From NCBI GenBank assembly GCA_937895985.1, contig CALBKL010000269.1, positions 1-6,851 of the forward strand: a stretch of 6,851 nt of DNA. Direction: 5' to 3'. Both the position numbers and the translations under genes were made by a program. The notes under the pieces are model-generated. The model did not search any database, was not told where the DNA came from, and saw nothing but the letters and a program-made list of their open reading frames with translations. Below are positions 1-6,800 of this stretch, in pieces (position 1 is the stretch's first letter; each line of letters starts with the position of its first letter). The DNA comes from an uncultured Solobacterium sp. (GTDB lineage Bacteria; Bacillota_I; Bacilli_A; Erysipelotrichales; Erysipelotrichaceae).

Positions 1-1504
1 GTTCAGAAGTAACTGTTAACTTTGTACCAGACGCGAAATCAATACCTAAGTTTAAGAAACCATTCCCCTTTGCTAAGTTAAAGAAACTTAACGCTAGAGA
101 TAATACGATAATAGAAATACCAGCAGCTACAGCATACTTTGCTTTACCCATGTAATCAAATTTGAATGTACCTGTGTAGAATTGTTTCTCACCCTTAGAT
201 ACATCAGGCATTTGACTCTTCTTAACAGCAAATAATTCTGGCTTACCATCGCAGACACCAGAGTCAACGATAAGATTTAACAACCACTTAGAGAAACCTA
301 CGTTAAGAACCAATGTCATTACAACGGTGATAATTAACATTGTAGCAAAGCCCTTAACTGTACCTGTTCCCCAGATATACATGATTAACGCAGCTAGGAG
401 CGTTGTAAACTGTGCATCGAAGATTGCCGCAAAGGATAACTTACCACCCTCCGCAACTGCAGCGCGAACACTTCTACCCTTGTATAACTCCTGACGAATA
501 CGTTCATAGTTGATGATATTTGCATCGACAGTCATACCAACACCTAATACAAGTGCACCGATACCAGATAATGTAAATACAGCACCCATTAAAGAGTAGA
601 TTCCAAATACAGCCCATACATAGAATGCAAGCATGATAGATGAAATCAAACCTGGTAAACGATATACGAAGATCATAACAGCCATAACAACGGCAACACC
701 GATTACACCTGCAAGTGCTGTTACCTGTAGAGCATCTGCACCATATGAAGCAGACACAACATTACTGGATAGCTCAGTTAACTTAACTGGTAAAGAACCA
801 GAATTGATGAGGTTAGCTAAAGTTCTAGCGGAATCCTCTGTAAAGTTTCCAGAGATAATGCAGTCACCATTAATTTCTGTTTGTACAGAGGCAGCTGAGA
901 TATACTTAGGCTCTTCACCATTCTTTGCCTTCGCAGCTTCCGCAGCGTATGTATCGCCATCCTGCCAATCAAGCCATACGACCATAATGTTTGCGCCATT
1001 ACCTTTTTGTGCAATTGCCTTTGTCATTGCCGCAAACTTCTCTTTATCCGCAATCTTTAAAGATACGATAGGTTCGCCATCTTTATACGCAAGAGATGCA
1101 CCACCTTCTTGTAAGATAGATGAATCAGCTAATTCATTATTATCTACATCGCGGAATGTAAGATTCGCTGTTGTACCAATTAATTCACGTGCAGTTTCAA
1201 GATCTTTCGCACCTGCAATCTGTACACGAACGCGGTTATTACCTTCCACTGTAATCTGTGGTTCACTAACACCCAATACGTTGATACGCTTTGAAATACT
1301 GTTGATAACAGCAGACATATCAACTGTAGAACCTTCATTCAACGGTTCTACCTGATATAAGATTTCAAAACCGCCACGTAAGTCTAAGCCAAGATTTAAG
1401 CTAGAGATAATTGAACGTATTGTTGTACCAATTAAAGTACCTAACAATAGAACAACTAACGCAAAAACAGCTAACTTACTTTTCTTTGTAGTATTCTTTG
1501 CCAT
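1..1504 (-). CDS. secDF: Protein translocase subunit SecDF (fused SecD-SecF), C-terminus cut by window edge
   Basis: Membrane subunit of the Sec export system that uses the proton gradient to help pull secreted proteins across the membrane after SecA/SecYEG. 501 residues are visible and no stop is reached; fused SecDFs are usually about 740-760 residues. Seen: a basic N-terminus and a membrane segment at about 10-32, then NLGLDLRGGF at 37-46 (SecD signature), an extracytoplasmic P1 domain to about 255, and membrane segments from about 258 on. GMTVDANIINYERIRQEL (323-340) is the conserved SecD motif with Asp327, and FDAQFTT (362-368) is the next one with Asp363. A linker at about 410-450 is followed by the first SecF membrane segment and GIDFASGT (487-494), a SecF start motif, so SecD and SecF are one chain. 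The ATG at 1504 lies 3 bases after the comN-like stop, and its ribosome site is inside that gene, so translation is probably coupled. The family call is secure; the missing C-terminal third is not seen. Confidence 0.96.
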   Translation of the reverse strand, partial: MAKNTTKKSKLAVFALVVLLLGTLIGTTIRSIISSLNLGLDLRGGFEILYQVEPLNEGSTVDMSAVINSISKRINVLGVSEPQITVEGNNRVRVQIAGAKDLETARELIGTTANLTFRDVDNNELADSSILQEGGASLAYKDGEPIVSLKIADKEKFAAMTKAIAQKGNGANIMVVWLDWQDGDTYAAEAAKAKNGEEPKYISAASVQTEINGDCIISGNFTEDSARTLANLINSGSLPVKLTELSSNVVSASYGADALQVTALAGVIGVAVVMAVMIFVYRLPGLISSIMLAFYVWAVFGIYSLMGAVFTLSGIGALVLGVGMTVDANIINYERIRQELYKGRSVRAAVAEGGKLSFAAIFDAQFTTLLAALIMYIWGTGTVKGFATMLIITVVMTLVLNVGFSKWLLNLIVDSGVCDGKPELFAVKKSQMPDVSKGEKQFYTGTFKFDYMGKAKYAVAAGISIIVLSLALSFFNLAKGNGFLNLGIDFASGTKLTVTSE

Positions 1505-1507
1505 AAG

Positions 1508-1795
1508 TTAATTCCCTCCAATGACATCCGCAAAATCTTCAAGGTTTTTCTTCGCACCATCAATAACAGCTTGTGTTGATAAGAAACGTACAATATCATT
1601 TGCAGCCACATTCCACACAACATCCACAGCTTGATTAAGTGTTCGCGGTGATTTATTACGCCATAAATGATTCAGATAATCCTCAAGATTTACATATGTA
1701 AGAGTAGGCAAATCTTCTTTTTGTAATTTTTGTAGTTTGAGAACCATCGTAAGTTCAACCAGTCGATGATTCACATCAAAAGTACTTTGTGACAT
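1508..1795 (-). CDS. comN: Small ComN-like post-transcriptional regulator
   Basis: A 95-residue soluble protein with no signal peptide or membrane segment. The central part, LEDYLNHLWR (37-46) followed by a Leu-x-x-x-Val-x-x-Val segment and NDIVRFLSTQAV (66-77), resembles the short Firmicutes family of B. subtilis ComN (YrzD; Post_transc_reg domain). There ComN affects comE mRNA and interacts with the division-site protein DivIVA. In B. subtilis comN lies directly before secDF, as here, which supports the call as much as the sequence does. The ATG at 1795 has AGGAGG 5 bases upstream. The stop is 3 bases before secDF, so the two form one transcription unit. Whether it acts on competence genes in this organism cannot be told; a role linked to secDF or the envelope is equally possible. 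I recognise the family with moderate confidence and infer the function from it. Confidence 0.65.
   Translation of the reverse strand: MSQSTFDVNHRLVELTMVLKLQKLQKEDLPTLTYVNLEDYLNHLWRNKSPRTLNQAVDVVWNVAANDIVRFLSTQAVIDGAKKNLEDFADVIGGN
1514..1519 (-). promoter_or_regulatory. Ribosome binding site of secDF
   Basis: GGAGGG ends 9-10 bases before the secDF ATG. It overlaps the last codons of the upstream small gene, encoding its final Gly-Gly, which suggests translational coupling of the two genes. Confidence 0.8.
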
Positions 1796-1800
1796 GCCTT

Positions 1801-1806
1801 CCTCCT
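1801..1806 (-). promoter_or_regulatory. Ribosome binding site of the comN-like gene
   Basis: AGGAGG lies 5 bases before the ATG at 1795. It is a near-perfect match to the 16S rRNA tail and fixes this start for the small gene. Confidence 0.85.
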
Positions 1807-1818
1807 AACAACTTAGTT

Positions 1819-1827
1819 ATTATACCA
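1819..1827 (-). promoter_or_regulatory. Candidate extended -10 promoter for comN-secDF (proximal)
   Basis: TGGTATAAT reads towards comN and is a perfect TATAAT with the TGn extension. The -35 at 17 bases (TGGTTA, 1842-1847) is weak, as is usual for extended -10 promoters. Transcription would start near 1812, leaving a leader of about 16 bases that just contains the ribosome site. The call rests on consensus matching only. Confidence 0.55.
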
Positions 1828-1857
1828 AAAACATCTTTTGATAACCATACTTCAAAA

Positions 1858-1872
1858 TGATAATACTTATCA
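1858..1872 (-). promoter_or_regulatory. 15-bp dyad resembling a Fur-family operator
   Basis: The plus strand reads TGATAATACTTATCA: two perfect 6-base inverted arms around a 3-base centre. Compared with the B. subtilis Fur 7-1-7 consensus TGATAATNATTATCA, 13 of the 14 specified bases match. The dyad lies just downstream of the distal TATAAT (1875-1880), over its expected start point, and about 31 bases upstream of the proximal -10 extension. That position suits a repressor. No iron gene is visible nearby, so the regulator is a guess and another dyad-binding protein is possible. Confidence 0.4.
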
Positions 1873-1874
1873 AT

Positions 1875-1880
1875 ATTATA
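1875..1880 (-). promoter_or_regulatory. Candidate distal -10 element for comN-secDF
   Basis: A perfect TATAAT reads towards comN. There is no convincing -35: GTTTTG stands at 17 bases and TTTTGG at 16. It may be a second promoter start or simply AT-rich sequence. Its predicted start, near 1868, falls inside the dyad at 1858-1872. Confidence 0.3.
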
Positions 1881-1903
1881 CTCTATTTTCCACCTCCCAA
1901 AAC

Positions 1904-1929
1904 AAAAAATCCTAGAATTTTCATCTAGG
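1904..1929 (-). terminator. Rho-independent terminator after mraY
   Basis: Reading on the minus strand, CCTAGA (1929-1924) pairs perfectly with TCTAGG (1916-1911) across a 7-base loop, then A and six T (1909-1904). The stem begins one base after the mraY TGA. The 6-bp stem is short, but the T-run and position are typical. It should end the dcw transcript and separate it from comN-secDF. Confidence 0.75.
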
Positions 1930-1930
1930 G

Positions 1931-2896
1931 TCAATGTATTCCTATGAGTAGTCCAATCCCTGCTAAGATTGCCTCTACAAGCCAAAACATACGTACAATA
2001 CTAACTTCAGGCATACCCTTAATGCGGAATGCATAATGAATCGGTGTATATGGGAATACTTTCTTATGTCTAATTTTTACAGAACCAATCTGAATCATCA
2101 CACAAAGTGTTTCAATCACTGGTACCCCTGCAATCAAAATTAATAACAATTCCGTTTTCGTAATCATCGCTAAGGCAGCTAATACACCACCTAAAGCAAG
2201 TGATCCAGTATCACCCATAAATACACGCGCTGGTTTTTTATTGTAGTAAAGATAGCCAAGTAAAGCACCAATCAAACATACTACAAAGATTGCCAAACCA
2301 ATCTTTTCTTGTTTTAGAGTAATAACTAGATATGGTATTAAAGCGATAATACTAACACCAGAAGATAATCCATCCATGCCATCTGTCAGATTCACCGCGT
2401 TGCTAGAACCAGAAAACATAAATAATACTAAGAAGAAATATGCGATACCAAGTGGTATTACGATACGAGTAATTGGAAGTGTAATTTCCAAAGATGCGTG
2501 CGAGCGATATAGCACGAAGAATATTACTGCTAATAAAACCTGCATCAAAAACTTATGAAGTGGTTTTAAACCTTCATTGTTTTTAAGTACAGCAATTAAG
2601 AAATCATCCACAAAACCAATTAAGCCATAGCCCATAAACGCTAATAGTACAATCAGCGTATCAAGGTCTTGAAAGATTCCTTTTACGAAAATCAAAGTTA
2701 ATACAACTGGAACGATAATAAATAAGATACCACCCATGATAGGTGTTCCCGCCTTCTTCTTATCATCCTCTAATGCATATTCACTAACAGTTTGTTTAAA
2801 GCTTAGTTTTTTGAGATATTGAATCAAAAATGGCATTGTCACTAGTACAATACTAAGACTCAATACGAAATATAAGCACATTTGAAATATTGACAT
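1931..2896 (-). CDS. mraY: Phospho-MurNAc-pentapeptide transferase MraY (lipid I synthase)
   Basis: Integral membrane enzyme that moves phospho-MurNAc-pentapeptide from UDP onto undecaprenyl phosphate, giving lipid I, the first membrane step of peptidoglycan synthesis. At 321 residues it has the usual length and about ten hydrophobic segments. Seen in order: AGTPIMGG (49-56), FVDDF with the paired Asp97-Asp98, NLTDGMDGLSSG (169-180, Asp172 and Asp175), VFMGDTGSLALGG (225-237, Asp229) and PIHYAF (285-290). The last motif is normally PLHHHF-like with three His. Only the first (His287) is kept here, while Tyr and Ala replace the other two, which is unusual. All the aspartates are present, so I expect an active enzyme. 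The ATG at 2896 has CAGGAG 5 bases upstream, in a 12-base gap after the PBP stop. It is the last gene of the operon, with a terminator right after its TGA. Confidence 0.97.
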   Translation of the reverse strand: MSIFQMCLYFVLSLSIVLVTMPFLIQYLKKLSFKQTVSEYALEDDKKKAGTPIMGGILFIIVPVVLTLIFVKGIFQDLDTLIVLLAFMGYGLIGFVDDFLIAVLKNNEGLKPLHKFLMQVLLAVIFFVLYRSHASLEITLPITRIVIPLGIAYFFLVLFMFSGSSNAVNLTDGMDGLSSGVSIIALIPYLVITLKQEKIGLAIFVVCLIGALLGYLYYNKKPARVFMGDTGSLALGGVLAALAMITKTELLLILIAGVPVIETLCVMIQIGSVKIRHKKVFPYTPIHYAFRIKGMPEVSIVRMFWLVEAILAGIGLLIGIH

Positions 2897-2908
2897 ATTT
2901 ACTCCTGA

Positions 2909-5080
2909 CTACCCACCAAAGTGGATTGAGATAGCGGTACCCTTTTCAATATAAGAACCTGGCGGTATATCTTGTGAAGTCACAACTGATGTTTCATCAC
3001 CTGTGATAGTAACATCTAGTCCTGTCGCTTGCCAGAACCCAGCCACATCCTGTCTACTCCACCCGAGCATATTCGGAATGTAGATTGTATTGGCGTTCGT
3101 AACTAAGAATACCTTTTGTCCCGTCGTTACTGAATGTCCAACTTGTGGATATTGACGAATAACAGTATTTCCATCACCCAAGTTATATAGTTCTGTTCCA
3201 TAGGAAGAGAGTGTATTTTGTACATAGCTTAAACTATGGTTGATCAACGATGGCATCTCATATACCGAAACAGTTTCTGCCGTATTTTCTGGTGTTTCAG
3301 CTGTCTGCTGTGCAAACCCATATTGCATCGCAATACGACGTAATAAGTTTACTTGCGGTTGTTGGTTGACTGGTGCACTCGAATCAATTTGGACTGCATA
3401 ATAAACCAGAATCTGTGGGTTATCTGCCGGTAAAGCACCCATAAAGGAATAGATATACTTACCAGATTGATAACTACCATCAACCGCCAATTCAGTTGTA
3501 CCTGTCTTACCCATCACCTTGCATTCTGGGATACGATAACCACGACCTGTACCCTTATCATCATTTACTACACGATACAGAATACTCTGTAACTGCTTTG
3601 CGGTATCACTTGTAATCGGATGACCTACAACTGTCTTATTTGCTTTATAGATATATTTCGAATTATCATATCCATCACGAATAGAATCTACGAAATATGG
3701 TTTTACCATTGTGCCATCAGAGAATACAGCACTATATGCTTGCATCAACTGCAACATCGTAACCGTAGAACCTTGGCCAAAAGATAATGAGAGTTTATCC
3801 GAAGGATACGTAAAGTTTAATGTACCAGTTGCTTCTGGTAACCCATCTGTATCTACATCATTGAAGAAACCAAACTTTCTTAAATACTCAAGGTTAATAT
3901 CTGGGGTAATCACTTCATTTTGAACTGTACCTGCTACAGAGTTTAGCGAGTAGATAAGACCTGTATCAAAATCAACAGAACCATATTGATAACGATATGC
4001 ATTGTAAACACAGCCTAGGCTATTATCTGCCGTTGCACGAATTGGATTGTTCTGGCTATCGGTGCCATAGCAATAAGAATTACCATTTGTTAATTCAGAG
4101 CCATTATACTTACCTTCATTGATAGCAGCAGCCCATGTGAATGTCTTTAAAGTAGATCCTGGCTCATATGGAACCTGTGCACCCGTATTTGTATAATCTG
4201 TAATCTCTCGAACATTTGGGTCGAACGAGTTTGATTGTCCCCAGGCTAAGACCTTACCAGTCTTAATCTCCATAACACCGCCCCAAACATTATCTGCACC
4301 AAATTGACTTTGTGTCATACTCATGGATTGTTCAAGCGTCTGTTGAATGGAAGTATCTAGCGTTAGATAAACATCATCACCATTTACAGCGCTGACTACT
4401 TCATCCTTCATACCAGGTAAACGATACCCATCTTTGTCTGTCTGGTATGTACGTGTACCATTTGTACCAGATAGATAAGAGTTTAGGTAAAGTTCCAATC
4501 CCATCTGTCCAGTTGTAATATCATGATCATCTTGTTGTGCATAACCAATTAAGTTCGAAGCAAATTGTCCATTTGGATAGATACGCTTGATAGAATCCGT
4601 AAATTCAATCCCTGGCAATTTGTAAGATTCAATAAGGTCCTTGGTTGCTTGTGATAAGCGGCGACCACCAACACCTAACTCTGTTTGGTATATATCTTGA
4701 GATAGATATCCCATAATTTTGTCATAATCAATTTTTAAAATCTCAGATAGGACCTTTGCCGTCCCCTCTTTATCTTTCACGTATGCAATCTGACCTTCGA
4801 TAGATTGACGTGCGGAAGATAAAACACAAACGATATCGTAAGTACGATTATCCTGTGCGATTACTTGACCGTTACGGTCATATATAAATCCGCGTAAAGC
4901 CAAACTTGTCTCAGTAACTGTATTGGCAGAATCAGCGTATATACTTAAATCTGTACCAGAACGTAAATGTACCTTCCCAATGGTTACGAAAAAAACATTA
5001 GAAGCAATCAGCATAATTGCTGCTAATGTCACAATCAATATTCGACGTACTTCATTACGGTATTTCTTTCTTTTTGCCAT
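2909..5080 (-). CDS. ftsI: FtsI/PBP2x-type division transpeptidase with two PASTA domains
   Basis: Class B penicillin-binding protein that cross-links septal peptidoglycan, acting with FtsL/DivIB and an FtsW-type glycosyltransferase. From the ATG at 5080 it is 723 residues, like PBP2x or S. aureus PBP1. Seen: a basic cytoplasmic start, one membrane anchor (about 13-35), the pedestal domain with RGFIYDRNGQVIA (63-75), then the transpeptidase domain. Its three active-site motifs are STLK (309-312, catalytic Ser309), SLN (378-380) and KTGT (525-528). A TAET-rich linker (about 594-605) leads to two C-terminal PASTA repeats at about 607-662 and 665-723. I prefer the ATG at 5080: it follows the ftsL stop by one base and has GGAG 6 bases upstream. 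A TTG at 5125 is in frame and would add 15 residues and a 44-base overlap with ftsL; it also has a GGAG nearby but is less likely. The symbol could equally be pbpB or pbp2x. Confidence 0.95.
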   Translation of the reverse strand: MAKRKKYRNEVRRILIVTLAAIMLIASNVFFVTIGKVHLRSGTDLSIYADSANTVTETSLALRGFIYDRNGQVIAQDNRTYDIVCVLSSARQSIEGQIAYVKDKEGTAKVLSEILKIDYDKIMGYLSQDIYQTELGVGGRRLSQATKDLIESYKLPGIEFTDSIKRIYPNGQFASNLIGYAQQDDHDITTGQMGLELYLNSYLSGTNGTRTYQTDKDGYRLPGMKDEVVSAVNGDDVYLTLDTSIQQTLEQSMSMTQSQFGADNVWGGVMEIKTGKVLAWGQSNSFDPNVREITDYTNTGAQVPYEPGSTLKTFTWAAAINEGKYNGSELTNGNSYCYGTDSQNNPIRATADNSLGCVYNAYRYQYGSVDFDTGLIYSLNSVAGTVQNEVITPDINLEYLRKFGFFNDVDTDGLPEATGTLNFTYPSDKLSLSFGQGSTVTMLQLMQAYSAVFSDGTMVKPYFVDSIRDGYDNSKYIYKANKTVVGHPITSDTAKQLQSILYRVVNDDKGTGRGYRIPECKVMGKTGTTELAVDGSYQSGKYIYSFMGALPADNPQILVYYAVQIDSSAPVNQQPQVNLLRRIAMQYGFAQQTAETPENTAETVSVYEMPSLINHSLSYVQNTLSSYGTELYNLGDGNTVIRQYPQVGHSVTTGQKVFLVTNANTIYIPNMLGWSRQDVAGFWQATGLDVTITGDETSVVTSQDIPPGSYIEKGTAISIHFGG

Positions 5081-5081
5081 T

Positions 5082-5408
5082 CTATTCTCCAGTTGTCTTG
5101 CTAGATCCACCTGTGATAGTGACAATGTTCTCCTGTTTCTTACTTAGACCGTTGCTTGCAGCGATTTCGTCAACACGGTTATTTGATCCTAAGTTCAAGA
5201 TTTCTACCTTTAGTGCATCATTCTGCGTACGTAATGTCACGATATCAGCTTCCATTTGTTGTGTCTGAGCACTTAAGGCATTGTTATAAGTTCTTAAGAA
5301 TATGGAACTAGCCAAATAAAGTGTAGCAGAAATCATGAACATCCATATAGAAAAATTTAAAAATGCTGTATTTTTTTTCTGTTTTTTTCTTTTAACAATC
5401 TTGGCCAT
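5082..5408 (-). CDS. ftsL: Cell division protein FtsL
   Basis: Small bitopic divisome protein of 108 residues, the expected size. A Lys-rich cytoplasmic tail (1-13) is followed by one membrane segment at about 17-39, then an extracellular coiled-coil stretch (about 45-75, with Leu/Ile/Val at heptad-like spacing) and RVDEIAASNGL (78-88), a pattern seen in FtsL/DivIC proteins. In the family it pairs with DivIC and DivIB and helps activate FtsW/FtsI. FtsL sequences diverge strongly, so the call rests on architecture plus position between rsmH and the PBP gene. The ATG at 5408 has GGAG 9 bases upstream, 4 bases after the rsmH stop. Two adenine runs (8 and 7) lie in codons near the start, and the reading frame is intact as given. 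Confidence 0.9.
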   Translation of the reverse strand: MAKIVKRKKQKKNTAFLNFSIWMFMISATLYLASSIFLRTYNNALSAQTQQMEADIVTLRTQNDALKVEILNLGSNNRVDEIAASNGLSKKQENIVTITGGSSKTTGE

Positions 5409-5412
5409 ATCC

Positions 5413-6348
5413 CTATTCTCCTTTTTTCTCTATAACACGTAGCTTTGCACTGTGAGAGCGGTGATTCTCCTCTAACTCTTCATCAGTCGCTGTGATTGGC
5501 TTTTTTGTGATTAAGTTGTATTCTGCTTGTTTAATATCAGATGCTTTGATTGGAATACGTGGGTCAATGTAAGGTGCTGATGAATAATCTTTAAATACAT
5601 TCTTGACCATACGATCTTCCAAGGAATGGAATGTAATGATTGCACATCTACCATTAGGCTTTAATAAGCTCAGTGCATCTTCCAATCCTTTTTGCAGTGC
5701 TCCAAGTTCATCATTTACTTCAATACGTAATGCTTGGAATGTTTGTTTAGCTGGGTGTCCTTTTTGACGTAACACCTTGTCCGGTAAAGCTGACTTGATG
5801 ACATCCACCAATTGGAATGTTGTTTCAATTGGTTGGATTGCCCGTTGCTTTTCAATTGCTCTTGCAATTGATTTTGCAAATTTCTCTTCTCCATACTCGC
5901 GTAAAATACGACAGAGTTCTTCGAAGGAATATGTATTCACGATTTGATATGCATCTAATTCTTGTTCTTGATTCATACGCATATCTAAGCGTGCATCATA
6001 TCGATAACTAAATCCTCTTGTAGGATCATCGAACTGTGGAGAACTAACTCCTAGGTCCATCATGATTCCATCTACTTCATGAATTCCTCTTTTTGCAAGT
6101 TCTTCCTTCATGGAGCGAAAGTCATTGTGAATCATCGTAATATAAGGCAACACATCTTTTAGGTTCTCGGTAGATTCCGCAATCGCTTGACTATCTTTAT
6201 CAAACGCATATAGATGACCACTCTTTAATTTGGAAATTAGATAACCAGAATGTCCACCACGGCCTAATGTTCCATCTACGTAAATGCCATCTTCTTTTAC
6301 ATTGAGTGAATCTACTGTTTCTTTTAATAAGACTGATGTGTGCTTCAT
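5413..6348 (-). CDS. rsmH: 16S rRNA (cytosine-1402-N4)-methyltransferase RsmH (MraW)
   Basis: Cytoplasmic SAM-dependent enzyme that N4-methylates C1402 in the ribosomal P site of 16S rRNA. At 311 residues it has the full family length. Motifs seen: KHTSVLLKE at the start, DGTLGRGGHS (25-34, SAM loop), MMDLGVSSPQFD (96-107), RGFSYRYDARLDMRM (111-125), FQALRIEVNDEL (204-215), ITFHSLEDRMVK (238-249) and NHRSHSAKLR (295-304), where His stands for the second Arg usual in the NPRSRSAKLR-like tail. Its ATG shares bases with the mraZ TGA (ATGA, 6345-6348) and a GGAG lies 11 bases upstream, so it is translationally coupled to mraZ. The pairing of mraZ and rsmH at the head of the cluster is nearly universal. 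No part is missing. Confidence 0.98.
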   Translation of the reverse strand: MKHTSVLLKETVDSLNVKEDGIYVDGTLGRGGHSGYLISKLKSGHLYAFDKDSQAIAESTENLKDVLPYITMIHNDFRSMKEELAKRGIHEVDGIMMDLGVSSPQFDDPTRGFSYRYDARLDMRMNQEQELDAYQIVNTYSFEELCRILREYGEEKFAKSIARAIEKQRAIQPIETTFQLVDVIKSALPDKVLRQKGHPAKQTFQALRIEVNDELGALQKGLEDALSLLKPNGRCAIITFHSLEDRMVKNVFKDYSSAPYIDPRIPIKASDIKQAEYNLITKKPITATDEELEENHRSHSAKLRVIEKKGE

Positions 6349-6785
6349 GCTTGTAGTAGCTCCGTTAAGTCTTCCGCAAAGTCTTCTAATTCACCCATAG
6401 ATTCTTCGTTGTATTGTTCGAATACTTTCTCTGGCCAAATTTCGAAGTGATCAGAAGCCCCCACAATCACGCAGGACTTTTCAAATTCACGATCAGAAAT
6501 TTGAAACTGTGGTAATAGGATTCTTCCTTGGTTATCCACACCACACTCATCTGCCTTGCCTAAGATACTACGTACAAAGGCACGGGCTTTTTTATTTGTG
6601 ATTGGTAACTTATTTAGTTTTGACACCAACTCGTTCCATTCATTTTCCGCAAATGCAGCTAAGCACCCATCCATCCACTCAGTTACGTAAATCTTTGTCG
6701 TCAACTGGTCTCTGTATTTTGACGGAATAATCAGTCTGTTTTTCGGATCTAGGTTGTGTCTGTATTCACCTGTGAACATCACCAT
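6345..6785 (-). CDS. mraZ: Transcriptional regulator MraZ
   Basis: DNA-binding regulator of the dcw operon that in studied bacteria binds repeated boxes in its own promoter as a ring-shaped oligomer of AbrB-like domains. From the ATG at 6785 it has 146 residues, close to the usual 143 or so. Seen: GEYRHNLDPKNRLIIPSKYR (6-25) and GVDNQGRILLP (82-92), the two repeats each with a DxxxR motif (Asp13-Arg17, Asp84-Arg88). The C-terminus is acidic. The ATG at 6785 has GGAGGGG 8 bases upstream. An in-frame ATG at 6812 would add nine residues unlike the family, lies almost at the predicted transcript start and lacks a good ribosome site, so I reject it. An ATG at 6779 (residue 3) gives the classic MFxGEYRH start and is possible, but is too far from the ribosome site. 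MraZ is first in the operon and overlaps rsmH by 4 bases. Confidence 0.96.
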   Translation of the reverse strand: MVMFTGEYRHNLDPKNRLIIPSKYRDQLTTKIYVTEWMDGCLAAFAENEWNELVSKLNKLPITNKKARAFVRSILGKADECGVDNQGRILLPQFQISDREFEKSCVIVGASDHFEIWPEKVFEQYNEESMGELEDFAEDLTELLQA

Positions 6786-6793
6786 CTGAATAT

Positions 6794-6800
6794 CCCCTCC
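6794..6800 (-). promoter_or_regulatory. Ribosome binding site deciding the mraZ start
   Basis: GGAGGGG ends 8 bases before the ATG at 6785 and 14 bases before the one at 6779. It lies inside the reading frame that an ATG at 6812 would open, which argues against that longer start. It overlaps the last MraZ-type box. Confidence 0.8.

Noticed and set aside
633..1355. 240-residue open frame on the plus strand
   Set aside because: It runs antisense to the SecD domain, which has clear motifs, and shows no recognisable domain or ribosome site; it is a shadow of secDF codon use.
1889..1900. GGGAGGTG ribosome-site-like sequence just after the mraY terminator
   Set aside because: No sensible frame follows: the nearby GTG and TTG starts reach stops within about 5 and 17 codons.
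1776..1985. Minus-strand open frame across the mraY end and the intergenic gap
   Set aside because: It spans the terminator and promoter region in another frame from mraY and comN and has no supporting motif.
4923..5268. Two overlapping plus-strand frames opposite the PBP N-terminus and ftsL
   Set aside because: Their hydrophobic stretches are the complement of real coding sequence; they have no domain, no ribosome site and no partner genes on that strand.
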